From positions 2,356,001 through 2,420,000 of the forward strand of contig OZ246966.1 in the NCBI GenBank assembly GCA_965232405.1: a stretch of DNA of 64,000 nucleotides, given 5' to 3'. This DNA comes from RCIO01 sp965232405 (GTDB taxonomy: Bacteria; Pseudomonadota; Alphaproteobacteria; Rhizobiales; Rhizobiaceae). Each line of letters begins with the position of its first letter. Position 1 is the stretch's first letter. The notes beneath the pieces were generated by a model. That model saw only the letters and a list, made by a program, of their open reading frames with translations, had not been told where the DNA came from and did no database searches. This document shows positions 16,682 to 26,070 of the stretch, piece after piece. Position numbers and translations under genes: made by a program.

Positions 16682-19026
16682 TGAACCGGCATTCCGCACC
16701 CGACCTCAGCGCCGCCACGATTTCCGGCGGGGTCGCCAGCAACCAGCGGCACGATTCCGCGCACAAGCATGTCACCGGCGAGGCGATCTATATCGACGAC
16801 ATGCCCGAAGTGGCAGGTATGCTGCATGGTTGCCTTGGCCTGTCGACGGTCGCGCATGGCACCATCACCGCAATGGACCTTTCGGCTGTTGCGGCAGCGC
16901 CCGGTGTCGTGGCGGTTCTGACAGCGGCCGACATTCCGGGCGAGAACGACATCTCGCCGACGGGGCTGCATGACGAGCCGGTGCTTGCCGAGAACAAGGT
17001 GCATTTCTTCGGCCAGCCGATCTTCTGCGTCATCGCCGAGACGCGCGAAGCGGCGCGGCGTGCCTGCAAGCTGGCCAAGGTCGACTACGACAGCCTGCCG
17101 GGCGTCTACGACGTTGCGGGGCTCGATCCGGCAAGCGACAGGTTCGTCACCTCGCCGCTGAAACTCGAGCGTGGCGACGTTGAGCTTGCGCTGGCATCTG
17201 CGCCACATCGCCTGAAGGGCCAGATGCGGATCGGCGGACAGGACCATTTCTACCTCGAGGGCCAGATTTCGCTGGCGATCCCGGGGGAAGATGGCGACGT
17301 CACTGTCTATGCCTCGACCCAACATCCCAGCGAGATCCAGCATATGGTTTCGCATGCGCTGGGTGTGCCGTCTCATGCGGTGACTGTAGAGATCCGCCGA
17401 ATGGGCGGTGGCTTCGGCGGCAAGGAAACGCAGGGCAACCAGTTTGCCGCGCTGGCAGCCATTGCCGCCAAGAAACTCGGACGGGCGGTAAAGATCAGGC
17501 CGGATCGCGACGACGACATGACGGCCACAGGCAAGCGGCACGATTTCGTGGTCGATTACCAGGTAGGCTTCGACGATGACGGCGCCATCCTTGGCACCGA
17601 TTTTCTTTATGCCGCTCGCTGCGGCTTCTCCGCCGATCTTTCAGGCCCGGTGACCGACCGGGCGCTGTTTCACTGTGACAACGCTTATTACTTCCCGGCT
17701 GTGCGCGCCGCCTCCGCGCCGTTCTACACCAACACCGTATCCAACACCGCGTTTCGCGGTTTCGGCGGACCGCAGGGCATGGTTGGCGGCGAGCGGGTGA
17801 TCGAGGAAATCGCGTTCGCGCTCGGCAAGGACCCGCTGGAAATCCGCAAACGCAACTTCTACGGCACGTCCGACCGCAACGTGACGCCCTACCACCAGAC
17901 GGTGGAGGACAATGTCGTTCACCGCGTCGTCGAAGAACTGGAAAAGAGTTCGAACTACGAACGCCGGAAACGCGAGATCGCAGCCTTCAATGCCAATAGC
18001 GAGATCGTCAAGCGCGGCATCGCGCTGACGCCGGTGAAGTTCGGCATCTCTTTCACCGCGACGCATTTCAATCAGGCCGGAGCGCTGGTTCATGTCTACA
18101 CGGACGGATCGGTTCACCTGAACCATGGCGGCACCGAGATGGGGCAAGGGCTCTATGTGAAGGTCGCTCAGGTGGTGGCCGAAGAGTTCCAGATCGACAT
18201 CGACCAGGTGAAGATCACTGCCACGACGACCGGCAAGGTGCCCAACACTTCGGCCACTGCTGCATCGTCGGGCTCTGACTTGAACGGTATGGCGGCACAG
18301 AATGCCGCCACGCAGATCAAGGACCGGCTGATCGCATTTGCCGCCGACAAGTACGAAGTGCCCACCGAACAGGTGGTATTCCTGCCCAACCGGGTGCGGA
18401 TAGGAAATCAGGAAATCCCCTTCGCCGAGCTGGTGAAGCAGGCCTATATGGGCCGCGTGCAGCTTTCGGCCGCCGGTTTTTACAAGACACCGGAAATCCA
18501 CTGGGACCGTGAGAAGGGGCGCGGCCAGCCCTTCTACTATTTCGCCTATGGCGCGGCCTGTGCGGAGGTCTCGATCGACACGCTGACAGGTGAATATGTG
18601 GTCGAGCGCGTCGACGTGCTTCACGAAACCGGCAAGTCGCTAAACCAGGCAATCGACATCGGACAGGTTGAGGGCGCCTTCATTCAGGGCATGGGCTGGC
18701 TGACGACCGAAGAGCTGGTGTGGGACGACAAGGGGCGGCTCAGAACGCATGCGCCGTCGACCTACAAGATACCGCTCGCCTCCGACCGTCCGAAGGTCTT
18801 CAACGTCAAGCTGGCCGACTGGGCAGACAATGTGAAGCCAACCGTGCACCGCTCCAAGGCGGTGGGTGAGCCGCCATTCATGCTGGCGATCTCTGTGCTG
18901 CACGCGCTTTCGGATGCCGTCGCCAGCGTGGCGAACCACACGATCTGCCCGCGGCTCGATGCGCCGGCCACGCCGGAGCGGGTGCTGATGGCGGTGGAGC
19001 GGCTGAAGCGCGTGATAGCGGGCTGA
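16681..19026 (+). CDS. xdhB: Xanthine dehydrogenase molybdenum-binding subunit
   Basis: Catalytic subunit of 781 residues oxidising hypoxanthine and xanthine to urate. The aldehyde-oxidase/xanthine-dehydrogenase a/b hammerhead domain (about 35-140) is followed by molybdopterin-binding segments: RRMGGGFGGKETQ near 240, NTAFRGFGGPQGM near 350, HLNHGGTEMGQGLYVKV near 480, and VGEPPFMLAISVLHAL near 730 carrying the catalytic Glu. The ATG is shared with the xdhA stop (TGATG). XdhC, encoded next, inserts the sulfurated cofactor. Confidence 0.96.
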   Translation: MNRHSAPDLSAATISGGVASNQRHDSAHKHVTGEAIYIDDMPEVAGMLHGCLGLSTVAHGTITAMDLSAVAAAPGVVAVLTAADIPGENDISPTGLHDEPVLAENKVHFFGQPIFCVIAETREAARRACKLAKVDYDSLPGVYDVAGLDPASDRFVTSPLKLERGDVELALASAPHRLKGQMRIGGQDHFYLEGQISLAIPGEDGDVTVYASTQHPSEIQHMVSHALGVPSHAVTVEIRRMGGGFGGKETQGNQFAALAAIAAKKLGRAVKIRPDRDDDMTATGKRHDFVVDYQVGFDDDGAILGTDFLYAARCGFSADLSGPVTDRALFHCDNAYYFPAVRAASAPFYTNTVSNTAFRGFGGPQGMVGGERVIEEIAFALGKDPLEIRKRNFYGTSDRNVTPYHQTVEDNVVHRVVEELEKSSNYERRKREIAAFNANSEIVKRGIALTPVKFGISFTATHFNQAGALVHVYTDGSVHLNHGGTEMGQGLYVKVAQVVAEEFQIDIDQVKITATTTGKVPNTSATAASSGSDLNGMAAQNAATQIKDRLIAFAADKYEVPTEQVVFLPNRVRIGNQEIPFAELVKQAYMGRVQLSAAGFYKTPEIHWDREKGRGQPFYYFAYGAACAEVSIDTLTGEYVVERVDVLHETGKSLNQAIDIGQVEGAFIQGMGWLTTEELVWDDKGRLRTHAPSTYKIPLASDRPKVFNVKLADWADNVKPTVHRSKAVGEPPFMLAISVLHALSDAVASVANHTICPRLDAPATPERVLMAVERLKRVIAG

Positions 19027-19050
19027 CGCCGCGCGCGTTATCTTTCTGCC

Positions 19051-19854
19051 ATGAGTTCGATCCTGTCCGGTCTTGAAGGCTTTCTCGCGTCCGGCGAGGC
19101 GATGGCGCTGGTGGAAGTTGCCGAGGCGAAAGGCTCCACCCCGCGCGAACAGGGCGCGTGGATGCTGGTCAGCGCAGATGCGATCTTCGGCACAATCGGC
19201 GGCGGGCAGCTCGAATTTCTTTCGATCGACAAGGCGCGGGAGCTGATCGCCAAGAACCAGGCTACCGGCTTGCTCGACATTCCACTCGGCCCCGAGATCG
19301 GACAATGCTGCGGGGGCAGGGTGGCGCTGTCGATCACGCTCGTGGACGACAAGAAGGCGTCGGCCTTGCGCGAACGCGCCGCGGAGCAGGATGCCAAACG
19401 CCCGCATGTCTATCTGTTCGGCGGCGGGCATGTGGGTCACGCGCTGGCCGCCGCGTTCGATCTCCTGCCGCTGAATGTCAGCGTTGTCGAAACGCGCGAA
19501 GAAGCGTTGGTCGGCTTGCCGGATACGGTTGCGTCGAAGCTGGTCGCGGTGCCGGAAGAGATGGTGCGCGATGCGCCGGCAAGGTCGGCGTTTGTTGTGC
19601 TGACGCATGACCACGCGCTCGACTTTCTCATCGTCGCGGAGGCGCTGAAACGGCCGGACGCCGCCTATGTCGGCATGATCGGGTCGAAGACCAAACGCGA
19701 GACATTCCGCCGCTGGTATCTGAAAGAGGCTGGCGGGAGCGAGGCAGACGCCGCGCGGCTGGTCTGCCCGATTGGCGGCAGCGACCTGATCGACAAGCGG
19801 CCGGCGGTGATTGCCGCACTAACAGCCGCCGAGATCATGCGGACGCTGGGGTGA
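19051..19854 (+). CDS. xdhC: Xanthine dehydrogenase accessory protein XdhC
   Basis: Molybdenum-cofactor chaperone of 267 residues that binds Moco, promotes its sulfuration and hands it to XdhB. The N-terminal XdhC/CoxI domain has AKGSTPREQGAWMLV and TIGGGQLEF, with GQCCGGRV near residue 87, the cysteine pair that binds the cofactor. A C-terminal Rossmann domain follows, with YLFGGGHVGHALA near 118 and GMIGSKTKRE near 207. It lies 24 bp after xdhB and closes the uraH-xdhABC operon. Confidence 0.95.
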   Translation: MSSILSGLEGFLASGEAMALVEVAEAKGSTPREQGAWMLVSADAIFGTIGGGQLEFLSIDKARELIAKNQATGLLDIPLGPEIGQCCGGRVALSITLVDDKKASALRERAAEQDAKRPHVYLFGGGHVGHALAAAFDLLPLNVSVVETREEALVGLPDTVASKLVAVPEEMVRDAPARSAFVVLTHDHALDFLIVAEALKRPDAAYVGMIGSKTKRETFRRWYLKEAGGSEADAARLVCPIGGSDLIDKRPAVIAALTAAEIMRTLG

Positions 19855-20033
19855 ATTCTCTTCGGCATTTCACCCCAAAGTGCCGCCACGTAGGGTCTGC
19901 AGCGCTTGACGTTGTTCCCAAATGCGCCCGCCGAAACCCGGTCATAATTCGTTAACCCTGCCATTGCCACACCGTCCCGATTCAGGAAGTCGAAACGTCG
20001 GCAGGTTCATAACACCCGACCAATAACTATAAG

Positions 20034-21131
20034 GTGTCAACAATGACCTTCGCCGAGTTGGCTTCCGGGTTCCTCCAGAGTTTCGGCATCGTAGCAGTAG
20101 TGGCATTTGCCTACTCGGCGGCCCTTTCCTGCAACCTGGGCAATTTCTGCCATCGCGTCGCGATCCCCGGTATATTCGGGCTCGGAACAGCCGCTACCAT
20201 GTGGGTTCCGATCGCGCTCGCACCGGGCCTGTTGTTCGACATGCGGCATGCATTTATCATCCTCTCAGCGCTTTTCGGCGGCTGGCCTTCGCTACTGATC
20301 ACGTCGGTAGTCGGCATTTCGATGCGCATCTGGCAAGGCGGCGCCGGTGCTACCGCCGGTATGGTCGGAATCGCGATCTCCGCCGCTGTTGGCCTATGCG
20401 CGATTTACCTTTGGCGCGGCCGGACGATTCTATTCAGACACCTGGCGATCATGGGCATGGCGTCTTCGCTATCGGTACTGAGCATCCTGGTATTGCCCTG
20501 GAGCACGGTGCTGTTCATCGTGGAAAACATCATCGGTTCGACCATCGTCGCCAATTTTTTGTGCGTTTTCCTCGCGGGGCACATTCTCGAGTCACAGCGG
20601 GCGCGGCATGAGAGCCACGAGAGGCTGGCAACCGAGGCGCTCCTCGACCCTCTGACCGGGCTGGCCAACCGCCGCTCCTTTGATACCAAGGGTCCAGTGC
20701 TTGTCGATGAGGCGGCTGCGGCCGGGCGATCATGTGCCGTGCTCATCATCGATATTGACCACTTTAAGTCGGTCAACGACCGCTACGGCCACGACGTTGG
20801 TGATCTGGCGCTTCAGCAGGTTGCGAACATTATCGGAAAGAATGTGCGACACGGTGACGTGGCTGCGCGATACGGCGGCGAAGAAATCGTGCTGCTTCTG
20901 TTCGATTATGCGAAGATGGAGGCGCACGCGATCGCTGACCGTATCCGCCGGGCGATTGCGCGCAATCCGATCAATATCGATGGCACTGATGTCAACCTTA
21001 CGGTCAGCGTAGGCGTGCATGCGCCGTCCGCCGAAGAGCCGTTCATGCGGGCATTCCAGAAGGCGGATCAGGCGCTCTATGAAGCGAAACGCAACGGTCG
21101 CGACCAAGTGGTGTTGGCTGAAGCCGCCTGA
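20034..21131 (+). CDS. Membrane diguanylate cyclase (LytS-like 5TM sensor + GGDEF)
   Basis: Protein of 365 residues. Residues 1-190 form five to six membrane helices resembling the 5TMR-LYT sensor module. A short linker leads to a GGDEF domain starting at DPLTGLANRR (about 205). The active-site motif is GGEEI (271-275), an acceptable GG(D/E)EF variant. RHGD (262-265), five residues earlier, is an intact RxxD inhibitory site, so an active, feedback-inhibited cyclic-di-GMP synthase is likely. The start is GTG 20034 or ATG 20043. It is monocistronic, 179 bp after xdhC and 5 bp from the convergent LysR gene. The signal sensed is unknown. Confidence 0.9.
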   Translation: MSTMTFAELASGFLQSFGIVAVVAFAYSAALSCNLGNFCHRVAIPGIFGLGTAATMWVPIALAPGLLFDMRHAFIILSALFGGWPSLLITSVVGISMRIWQGGAGATAGMVGIAISAAVGLCAIYLWRGRTILFRHLAIMGMASSLSVLSILVLPWSTVLFIVENIIGSTIVANFLCVFLAGHILESQRARHESHERLATEALLDPLTGLANRRSFDTKGPVLVDEAAAAGRSCAVLIIDIDHFKSVNDRYGHDVGDLALQQVANIIGKNVRHGDVAARYGGEEIVLLLFDYAKMEAHAIADRIRRAIARNPINIDGTDVNLTVSVGVHAPSAEEPFMRAFQKADQALYEAKRNGRDQVVLAEAA

Positions 21132-21136
21132 TCGGA

Positions 21137-22057
21137 TCAGTGTCCCGCAAGTATCTCCCGGATCATGCGCTGGCAGCGCTCGGCCATGAAATCGAGCAGC
21201 AGCCGCACCTTGGGATCCTGAAAATTCTTGTGTGGATAGACCGCCGCCAGCTTCACCGGCGATGGCGGGAAGTCGGCCAGCACAATTTTCAATCGCTGGT
21301 CGCGGATGAACGGTTCGACCTCGAAACGAGGCTTGTTGGCGATGCCGCGGCCTGACAGCGCCCAGCTTGTCAGCACGTCGCCATCGTCAGTGTCATAGGG
21401 GCCGCGCACCTCGATCTTCTCGGGGCCGTCGGGCGTTGCAAGCGTCCAGGTTGAGTCGCGCGAACCGGGATATCGCAGCAGCAGGCAGTCATGTTTCTGC
21501 TGTACAAGATCGGCCGGCTTTTGCGGTTCGCCGCGCTTTTCCAGATAGTCCGGCGATGCCACCAGCACCCGGTCGCAATCGAGAATGCCGCGCATTCTGA
21601 GGCTGGAATCCTCCAGCAGTCCGACACGGAAGGCAACGTCGATGCCTTCCTTCATGATATCGACATTGTGGTCGGACAGCCGCAGCCGCACCTCGATGTC
21701 GGGGTAGCGGTCATGGAACTCGGGAATGCCCGACGCGATCAGCCGGCGGCCGATGCCCAGCGGAGCGGTGACGCGTATGGTGCCGCGCGGATGGCCGGAC
21801 AGGGCGATGACGGCGGCCTCGGCCTCGTCGACCGCGTCGAGTATCTGCTTGGCACCCTTGTAGAAGACCCTGCCATGTTCGGTCGGCATCAACTGCCGCG
21901 TGGTGCGGTTGAACAGCCTGACGCCCAGATGCTTTTCCAGTTCCTTGATGCGGTTCGACGCCACCGCCGGCGAGATACGCATGTCGCGCCCGGCGGAGGA
22001 AAGATTGCCGAGTTCAACGACCCTGACGAAGACGGCAACGTTGTCGAGATAGGCCAT
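21137..22057 (-). CDS. LysR-family transcriptional regulator next to puuD
   Basis: Regulator of 306 residues. A winged HTH at the N-terminus (VAVFVRVVELGNLSSAGRDM, then ISPAVASNRIKELEKHLGVR) is followed by a LysR substrate-binding domain (about 90-295) with RGTIRVTAPLGIGRRL. It resembles the DsdC/CrgA-like subgroup common in rhizobia. It is divergent from puuD-guaD with a 125-bp gap, the usual arrangement for a LysR regulator and its target, so control of urate or guanine breakdown is inferred. The ribosome site is CGGAATTTT. Confidence 0.88.
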   Translation of the reverse strand: MAYLDNVAVFVRVVELGNLSSAGRDMRISPAVASNRIKELEKHLGVRLFNRTTRQLMPTEHGRVFYKGAKQILDAVDEAEAAVIALSGHPRGTIRVTAPLGIGRRLIASGIPEFHDRYPDIEVRLRLSDHNVDIMKEGIDVAFRVGLLEDSSLRMRGILDCDRVLVASPDYLEKRGEPQKPADLVQQKHDCLLLRYPGSRDSTWTLATPDGPEKIEVRGPYDTDDGDVLTSWALSGRGIANKPRFEVEPFIRDQRLKIVLADFPPSPVKLAAVYPHKNFQDPKVRLLLDFMAERCQRMIREILAGH

Positions 22058-22182
22058 AAAATTCCGTATGCTTGAGGAACGGCATTATTTTCCAGTTTTT
22101 TTTGAAAGTCATCGTGCATCTCATCCCTTTCGCTTTGAAATGCGCGGCCTAAAGTCGGTCAGGATGATCCGCAGAGGGGAAC

Positions 22183-23403
22183 ATGCAGGATTTCGCGATT
22201 TTCTGGGACTGGCTGAGCTTTGCCGCGCGGTGGCTGCACGTCATCACCGGCATCGCCTGGATCGGCTCGTCATTCTATTTCATTGCGCTCGATCTGGGGC
22301 TGACCCAGCGACCCGGCACGCCCAAGGGCGTGCATGGCGAGGAATGGCAGGTCCACGGCGGCGGCTTCTACCACATCCAGAAATACATGGTCGCGCCGGC
22401 GGAGATGCCGGAGCATCTGACCTGGTTCAAATGGGAGTCCTATGCCACCTGGATGTCGGGCTTCGTGCTTCTGGCGATCGTCTATTATGCGGGCGCCGAT
22501 CTCTACCTGATCGATCCCAATGTCCTGGACGTCTCAGCGCCTGTGGCAATCGCCATCTCGGCCGGATCTCTGGTAATCGGATGGCTGTTCTACGACCAGC
22601 TGTGCAAATCGCCGCTTGGCCGCAACGACACAACGCTGATGCTGATCCTCTACGTGATCCTTGTCGTGATCGCCTGGGGTTACACGCAGGTCTTCTCCGG
22701 CCGCGCCGCATTCCTGCATCTGGGCGCAATCACCGCCACGATCATGTCGGCCAACGTGTTTCTGGTCATCATTCCGAACCAGAAGATCGTGGTTGCCGAC
22801 CTGATCGCCGGGCGCGCACCCGATCCCAAATACGGCAAGATCGCCAAGACCCGGTCGCTGCACAACAACTACCTGACGCTTCCGGTTATCTTCCTGATGT
22901 TGTCCAACCACTACCCGCTCGCTTACGCGACGGAGTTCAACTGGGTGATCGCCTCGCTGGTGTTCATCATCGGGGTGCTGATCCGGCACTATTTCAACAC
23001 CATGCACGCCAGGAAAGGAAAGCCGCACTGGACCTGGGGCCTCTCAGCGGTGTTGTTCATCATCATCATCTGGCTGTCGACGGTGCCCGAGGCGCTGACC
23101 GGCGAGAAGAAACTGTCGGCGACCGCCGAGCGGTTTGCCGCCGCAGAGCACTTCGCGGCGGCGCGTGACACGGTGATGGGACGCTGCGCCATGTGCCATG
23201 CGGCCGAGCCGAGTTGGGACGGCATCTATCACGCTCCGAAAGGCGTCCGGTTCGATACCGAATCGGAAATCGCCGAACACGCACGCGAAATCTATCTGCA
23301 GGCCGGCGTCAGCCACGCCATGCCGCCCGGCAATGTTTCCGGCATCACACCACAGGAGCGCGCGTTGCTGGTTGCGTGGTTCGAGGAGGGGCTGGCGCAT
23401 TGA
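22183..23403 (+). CDS. puuD: Membrane-bound urate hydroxylase with cytochrome c domain
   Basis: Oxidises urate to 5-hydroxyisourate in the membrane, passing electrons to the respiratory chain instead of making hydrogen peroxide. The 406-residue protein has about eight helices in residues 1-300 (DUF989/Urate_ox_N; starts FWDWLSFAARWLHVITGIAW, conserved His-rich helices). A periplasmic cytochrome c domain follows, with CAMCH at 335-339 and probable axial Met in SHAMPPGN near 380. The start ATG follows GAGGGGAAC. It is coupled to guaD by a 4-bp overlap (TTGA). It is the only urate oxidase seen in the window. Confidence 0.95.
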   Translation: MQDFAIFWDWLSFAARWLHVITGIAWIGSSFYFIALDLGLTQRPGTPKGVHGEEWQVHGGGFYHIQKYMVAPAEMPEHLTWFKWESYATWMSGFVLLAIVYYAGADLYLIDPNVLDVSAPVAIAISAGSLVIGWLFYDQLCKSPLGRNDTTLMLILYVILVVIAWGYTQVFSGRAAFLHLGAITATIMSANVFLVIIPNQKIVVADLIAGRAPDPKYGKIAKTRSLHNNYLTLPVIFLMLSNHYPLAYATEFNWVIASLVFIIGVLIRHYFNTMHARKGKPHWTWGLSAVLFIIIIWLSTVPEALTGEKKLSATAERFAAAEHFAAARDTVMGRCAMCHAAEPSWDGIYHAPKGVRFDTESEIAEHAREIYLQAGVSHAMPPGNVSGITPQERALLVAWFEEGLAH

Positions 23404-24734
23404 GCTCGCGCGTGGTCGGTCCGGCACCGGTTCTGCTTCGCGGCAGGCTGCTTTCCTTCATCACCGAGCCGGAGAGCCCCGACGACCGCGCATCCTATCG
23501 CTACGAGGAAGATGGCGGGCTTTTGATCCGCGACGGCGTGATCGAGGCGGTTGGCGACTTCGCGCAAGTCGCCGAAGGGCCGGGAGAGGGTGTCGAAGTC
23601 ATCGATCACCGGCCGCATCTGATCATGCCTGGTTTCATCGACGCCCATGCCCACATGCCGCAGATGCAGGTGATCGCGAGCTATGGCGCGGAGCTGCTGG
23701 ACTGGCTGAACAATTACACCTTTCCGGCGGAGACGAAATTTTCCGACACCGAACATGCGCGGCGCATCGCCGGCCTGTTTCTCGACACGCTGATCGGTCA
23801 CGGCACGACGACGGTTGCCGCCTATTGCTCGGTACACAGGGTCAGTGCCGAGGCGCTGTTCGAGGCAGCGCTGTTGCGCGACATGCGGATCGTCGCCGGC
23901 AAGGTGATGATGGACCGCAACGCTCCGGATGGGCTGCGGGATACGCCGCAATCGGGCTATGACGACAGCAAGGCGCTGATAAAGCGCTGGCACGGCAAGG
24001 GACGGCTCAACTACGCGATCACGCCGCGCTTCGCGATCACCTCAACGCCAGAACAGATGGAGATGGCAGGCGCTCTGGCGGCTGAATTTCCGGACCTGCA
24101 TGTCCAGACGCATCTGTCGGAAAACCATGCCGAGATCGCGCTGTCGGAGGAGCTGTTTCCGGATCGCTCCGACTATGCAGACATCTACGAGCACTACGGG
24201 CTGACCGGGCCGAAAACGCTGTTCGGCCATTGCATCCATCTCAGTGAACGCGAGGCCGATGCGCTGGCCGAAAGCGGGTCGGTTGCTGTTTTCTGCCCGA
24301 CCTCGAACCTGTTCCTGGGTTCCGGCCTGTTCGACTATCAGCGCTATCGCAAGCGCGGGAAGGCGCTGCGCATAGCAGCGGCGACCGATGTCGGCGGCGG
24401 TACCAACTATTCGATGCTGCGCACGATGGACGAGGGTTACAAGGTAATCGCGCTTCAGGGCGAGAAGCTGAACCCGCTTGCCAGCTTCTGGCAGATCACG
24501 CTGGGCAACGCCAAGGCGCTGTCCTTCGAGAGGCAGATCGGCACGCTGGAGGCTGGCCACGAAGCCGATCTGGTTGTGCTGGATTGCCGCGCGACGCCGG
24601 CAATGGCGATCCGGGCCGAGGCGATCGAGACGCTGGTGGAAGAACTGTTCCTGCTGCAGACGCTGGGTGACGACCGTGCGGTCGTTGAAACCTATGTTGC
24701 GGGCAAGGCGATGAAAGGCCGCGCCGAAGCCTAG
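23400..24734 (+). CDS. guaD: Guanine deaminase (amidohydrolase type)
   Basis: Zinc amidohydrolase of 444 residues converting guanine to xanthine, the XDH substrate. Metal-site motifs: GFIDAHAHMPQM near residue 80, VQTHLSEN near 235, FGHCIHLSE near 278, AATDVGGGTNYSML near 328. The start is taken as TTG at 23400, with GAGGAGGGG upstream and a TTGA overlap with the puuD stop. It gives MSSRVVGPAPVLLRGRLLSF, matching the family N-terminus; there is no ATG nearby. Convergent with the WD40 gene, 7 bp apart. Confidence 0.95.
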   Translation: MSSRVVGPAPVLLRGRLLSFITEPESPDDRASYRYEEDGGLLIRDGVIEAVGDFAQVAEGPGEGVEVIDHRPHLIMPGFIDAHAHMPQMQVIASYGAELLDWLNNYTFPAETKFSDTEHARRIAGLFLDTLIGHGTTTVAAYCSVHRVSAEALFEAALLRDMRIVAGKVMMDRNAPDGLRDTPQSGYDDSKALIKRWHGKGRLNYAITPRFAITSTPEQMEMAGALAAEFPDLHVQTHLSENHAEIALSEELFPDRSDYADIYEHYGLTGPKTLFGHCIHLSEREADALAESGSVAVFCPTSNLFLGSGLFDYQRYRKRGKALRIAAATDVGGGTNYSMLRTMDEGYKVIALQGEKLNPLASFWQITLGNAKALSFERQIGTLEAGHEADLVVLDCRATPAMAIRAEAIETLVEELFLLQTLGDDRAVVETYVAGKAMKGRAEA

Positions 24735-24741
24735 GCGTTCT

Positions 24742-25716
24742 TCACCCCGAAATGTCGATCACGCCGCAATCGCCGGCCTCGGTGCCGAAGGCGACGCGTC
24801 GGCCCTCACGGTCCCAGTCCATCGAGGTAACCGGGCCTTTGCCGGGTCGGCGCAGAAGCACTTCTTTCTGGTCCGCACAGCGGGCGGCGAGCACCATGCC
24901 GTCCGAAAAGCCAACCGCAACAACCTCGTCTGCCGGATGGAAGGCAACGGCGGTCACCATCTGATCGCCGCGGGTACCGAGTTCCAGCGGCGCCTTGCCC
25001 ATCGGGCCGTCCTTGCCCTGGAACGGCCAGACGATTGCCGCCGGCGCGCCGGAGCTTGCCAGCCAGCGGCCCTTCGGCCCCCAGGACAGGCTTTTCACCT
25101 TGACCGGATAGCCGGACATGCGCATGTCCCTGCCATCGGCCAGTTTCCAGCCATGCAATGCGTTTTCCTGCATGGCGGTAATCAGATACTGACCGTCGGG
25201 CGAAAAGCTGATTGCTGTGTGTGCACCCGCCCATTCAAGCTCGGTGGGCTTTCCGTCGGTCGCGGGGAAATGCAGCGTTGCGCCATTGTAGCGGGCAATC
25301 GCGATGCGCATGCCCTTGGGCGCAAAGGCGATGCCCTCGACCGAGCGCGGATGCTGGAACTCTTTCACCTTGCCGTCGGCCAGCCGCACGAATGCGGAGC
25401 GGCCGACGCCCCATGCAACAGCGCCCTGTGGACCTGCGGCGACGGCGGTCACCCATTTGCGGCCGGCATCGCCAACTTCGTCAATAGTCCCGTCGCAGGC
25501 AACTGTGCGCACCTTGCCATCCTCGCCGCCGGTGATGAGGGCCTTGCGGTCGAGCGTCGGCACGGCGGCCAGCAGTCCATCATGCGCCTCGACCGTCTTG
25601 TGGCCGTGGTCGAGCCGGTGGACCGCGCCATCGGCCAGGGCGAAATGCGGTACGTCGCCCAGCCAGCTGGCGGTGACGCAATGACCGGGCAGATCGAGCG
25701 GGGCGACGGTTGGCAT
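24742..25716 (-). CDS. WD40 beta-propeller protein of the CobW operon
   Basis: Cytoplasmic protein of 324 residues with repeated WD-type blades. Examples are GGEDGKVRTVACDG, GIAFAPKGMRIAIARYNGAT, ISFSPDGQYLITAMQENALHGWKL, VAFHPADEVVAVGFSDGMV and DWDREGRRVAFGTEAGDCGV, giving about seven blades. There is no signal peptide and no catalytic motif. The start codon directly follows the stop of the 117-residue gene, so it is the third gene of cobW - small protein - WD40. A scaffold or client role in metal delivery is inferred from context only. Confidence 0.82.
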   Translation of the reverse strand: MPTVAPLDLPGHCVTASWLGDVPHFALADGAVHRLDHGHKTVEAHDGLLAAVPTLDRKALITGGEDGKVRTVACDGTIDEVGDAGRKWVTAVAAGPQGAVAWGVGRSAFVRLADGKVKEFQHPRSVEGIAFAPKGMRIAIARYNGATLHFPATDGKPTELEWAGAHTAISFSPDGQYLITAMQENALHGWKLADGRDMRMSGYPVKVKSLSWGPKGRWLASSGAPAAIVWPFQGKDGPMGKAPLELGTRGDQMVTAVAFHPADEVVAVGFSDGMVLAARCADQKEVLLRRPGKGPVTSMDWDREGRRVAFGTEAGDCGVIDISG

Positions 25717-26070
25717 TCAGGTCTCTTCGGGCATGGTGCGCTGGTCCCGGCGAAGCACGCGCGCGTCTTCAACCGGTATGAGGTGGTCCCTGTAATAGGT
25801 GAAGACGAACCAGTCGTTCCAGTTCGCGATCAGCCAATCCACCGACAATCCGCCTTCGGCATGGCGGCTGGCTAGCGGAAACTCGTGCAGGACGAGCCCT
25901 GCCTTGTAGCCTGATGTCACGATCAGTCCGAGACCGACGGCGTCGTCACGCGGGTCGAAGACCATCAGGTCGACAGGGCCTGACCCCGGCTTGAGGTCGT
26001 AATTCTCCGACAGGCGCAAAATGTCGCCCGGGCCAAGCGCGTCGCCTTCGAGGTCTGTCAGAAGCGGCAT
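25717..26070 (-). CDS. Conserved 117-residue protein of unknown function in the CobW operon
   Basis: No family is confidently recognised. The protein is acidic, starts PLLTDLEGDALGPGDILRLS, has DLMVFDPRDDAVGLGLIVTS and GYKAGLVLHEFP, and ends with a conserved-looking LSVDWLIANWNDWFVF. The SGYKAGL stretch recalls some small immunity-like proteins, but this is a weak resemblance. It is translationally coupled at both ends: its ATG shares a base with the CobW stop (TGATG), and the WD40 gene begins right after it. A function linked to the CobW GTPase is likely. Confidence 0.7.
   Translation of the reverse strand: MPLLTDLEGDALGPGDILRLSENYDLKPGSGPVDLMVFDPRDDAVGLGLIVTSGYKAGLVLHEFPLASRHAEGGLSVDWLIANWNDWFVFTYYRDHLIPVEDARVLRRDQRTMPEET

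Noticed and set aside
25717..26070. 117-residue CobW-operon protein as a definite toxin immunity protein
   Set aside because: The resemblance rests on one short GYKAG-like stretch, and no toxin gene is near.
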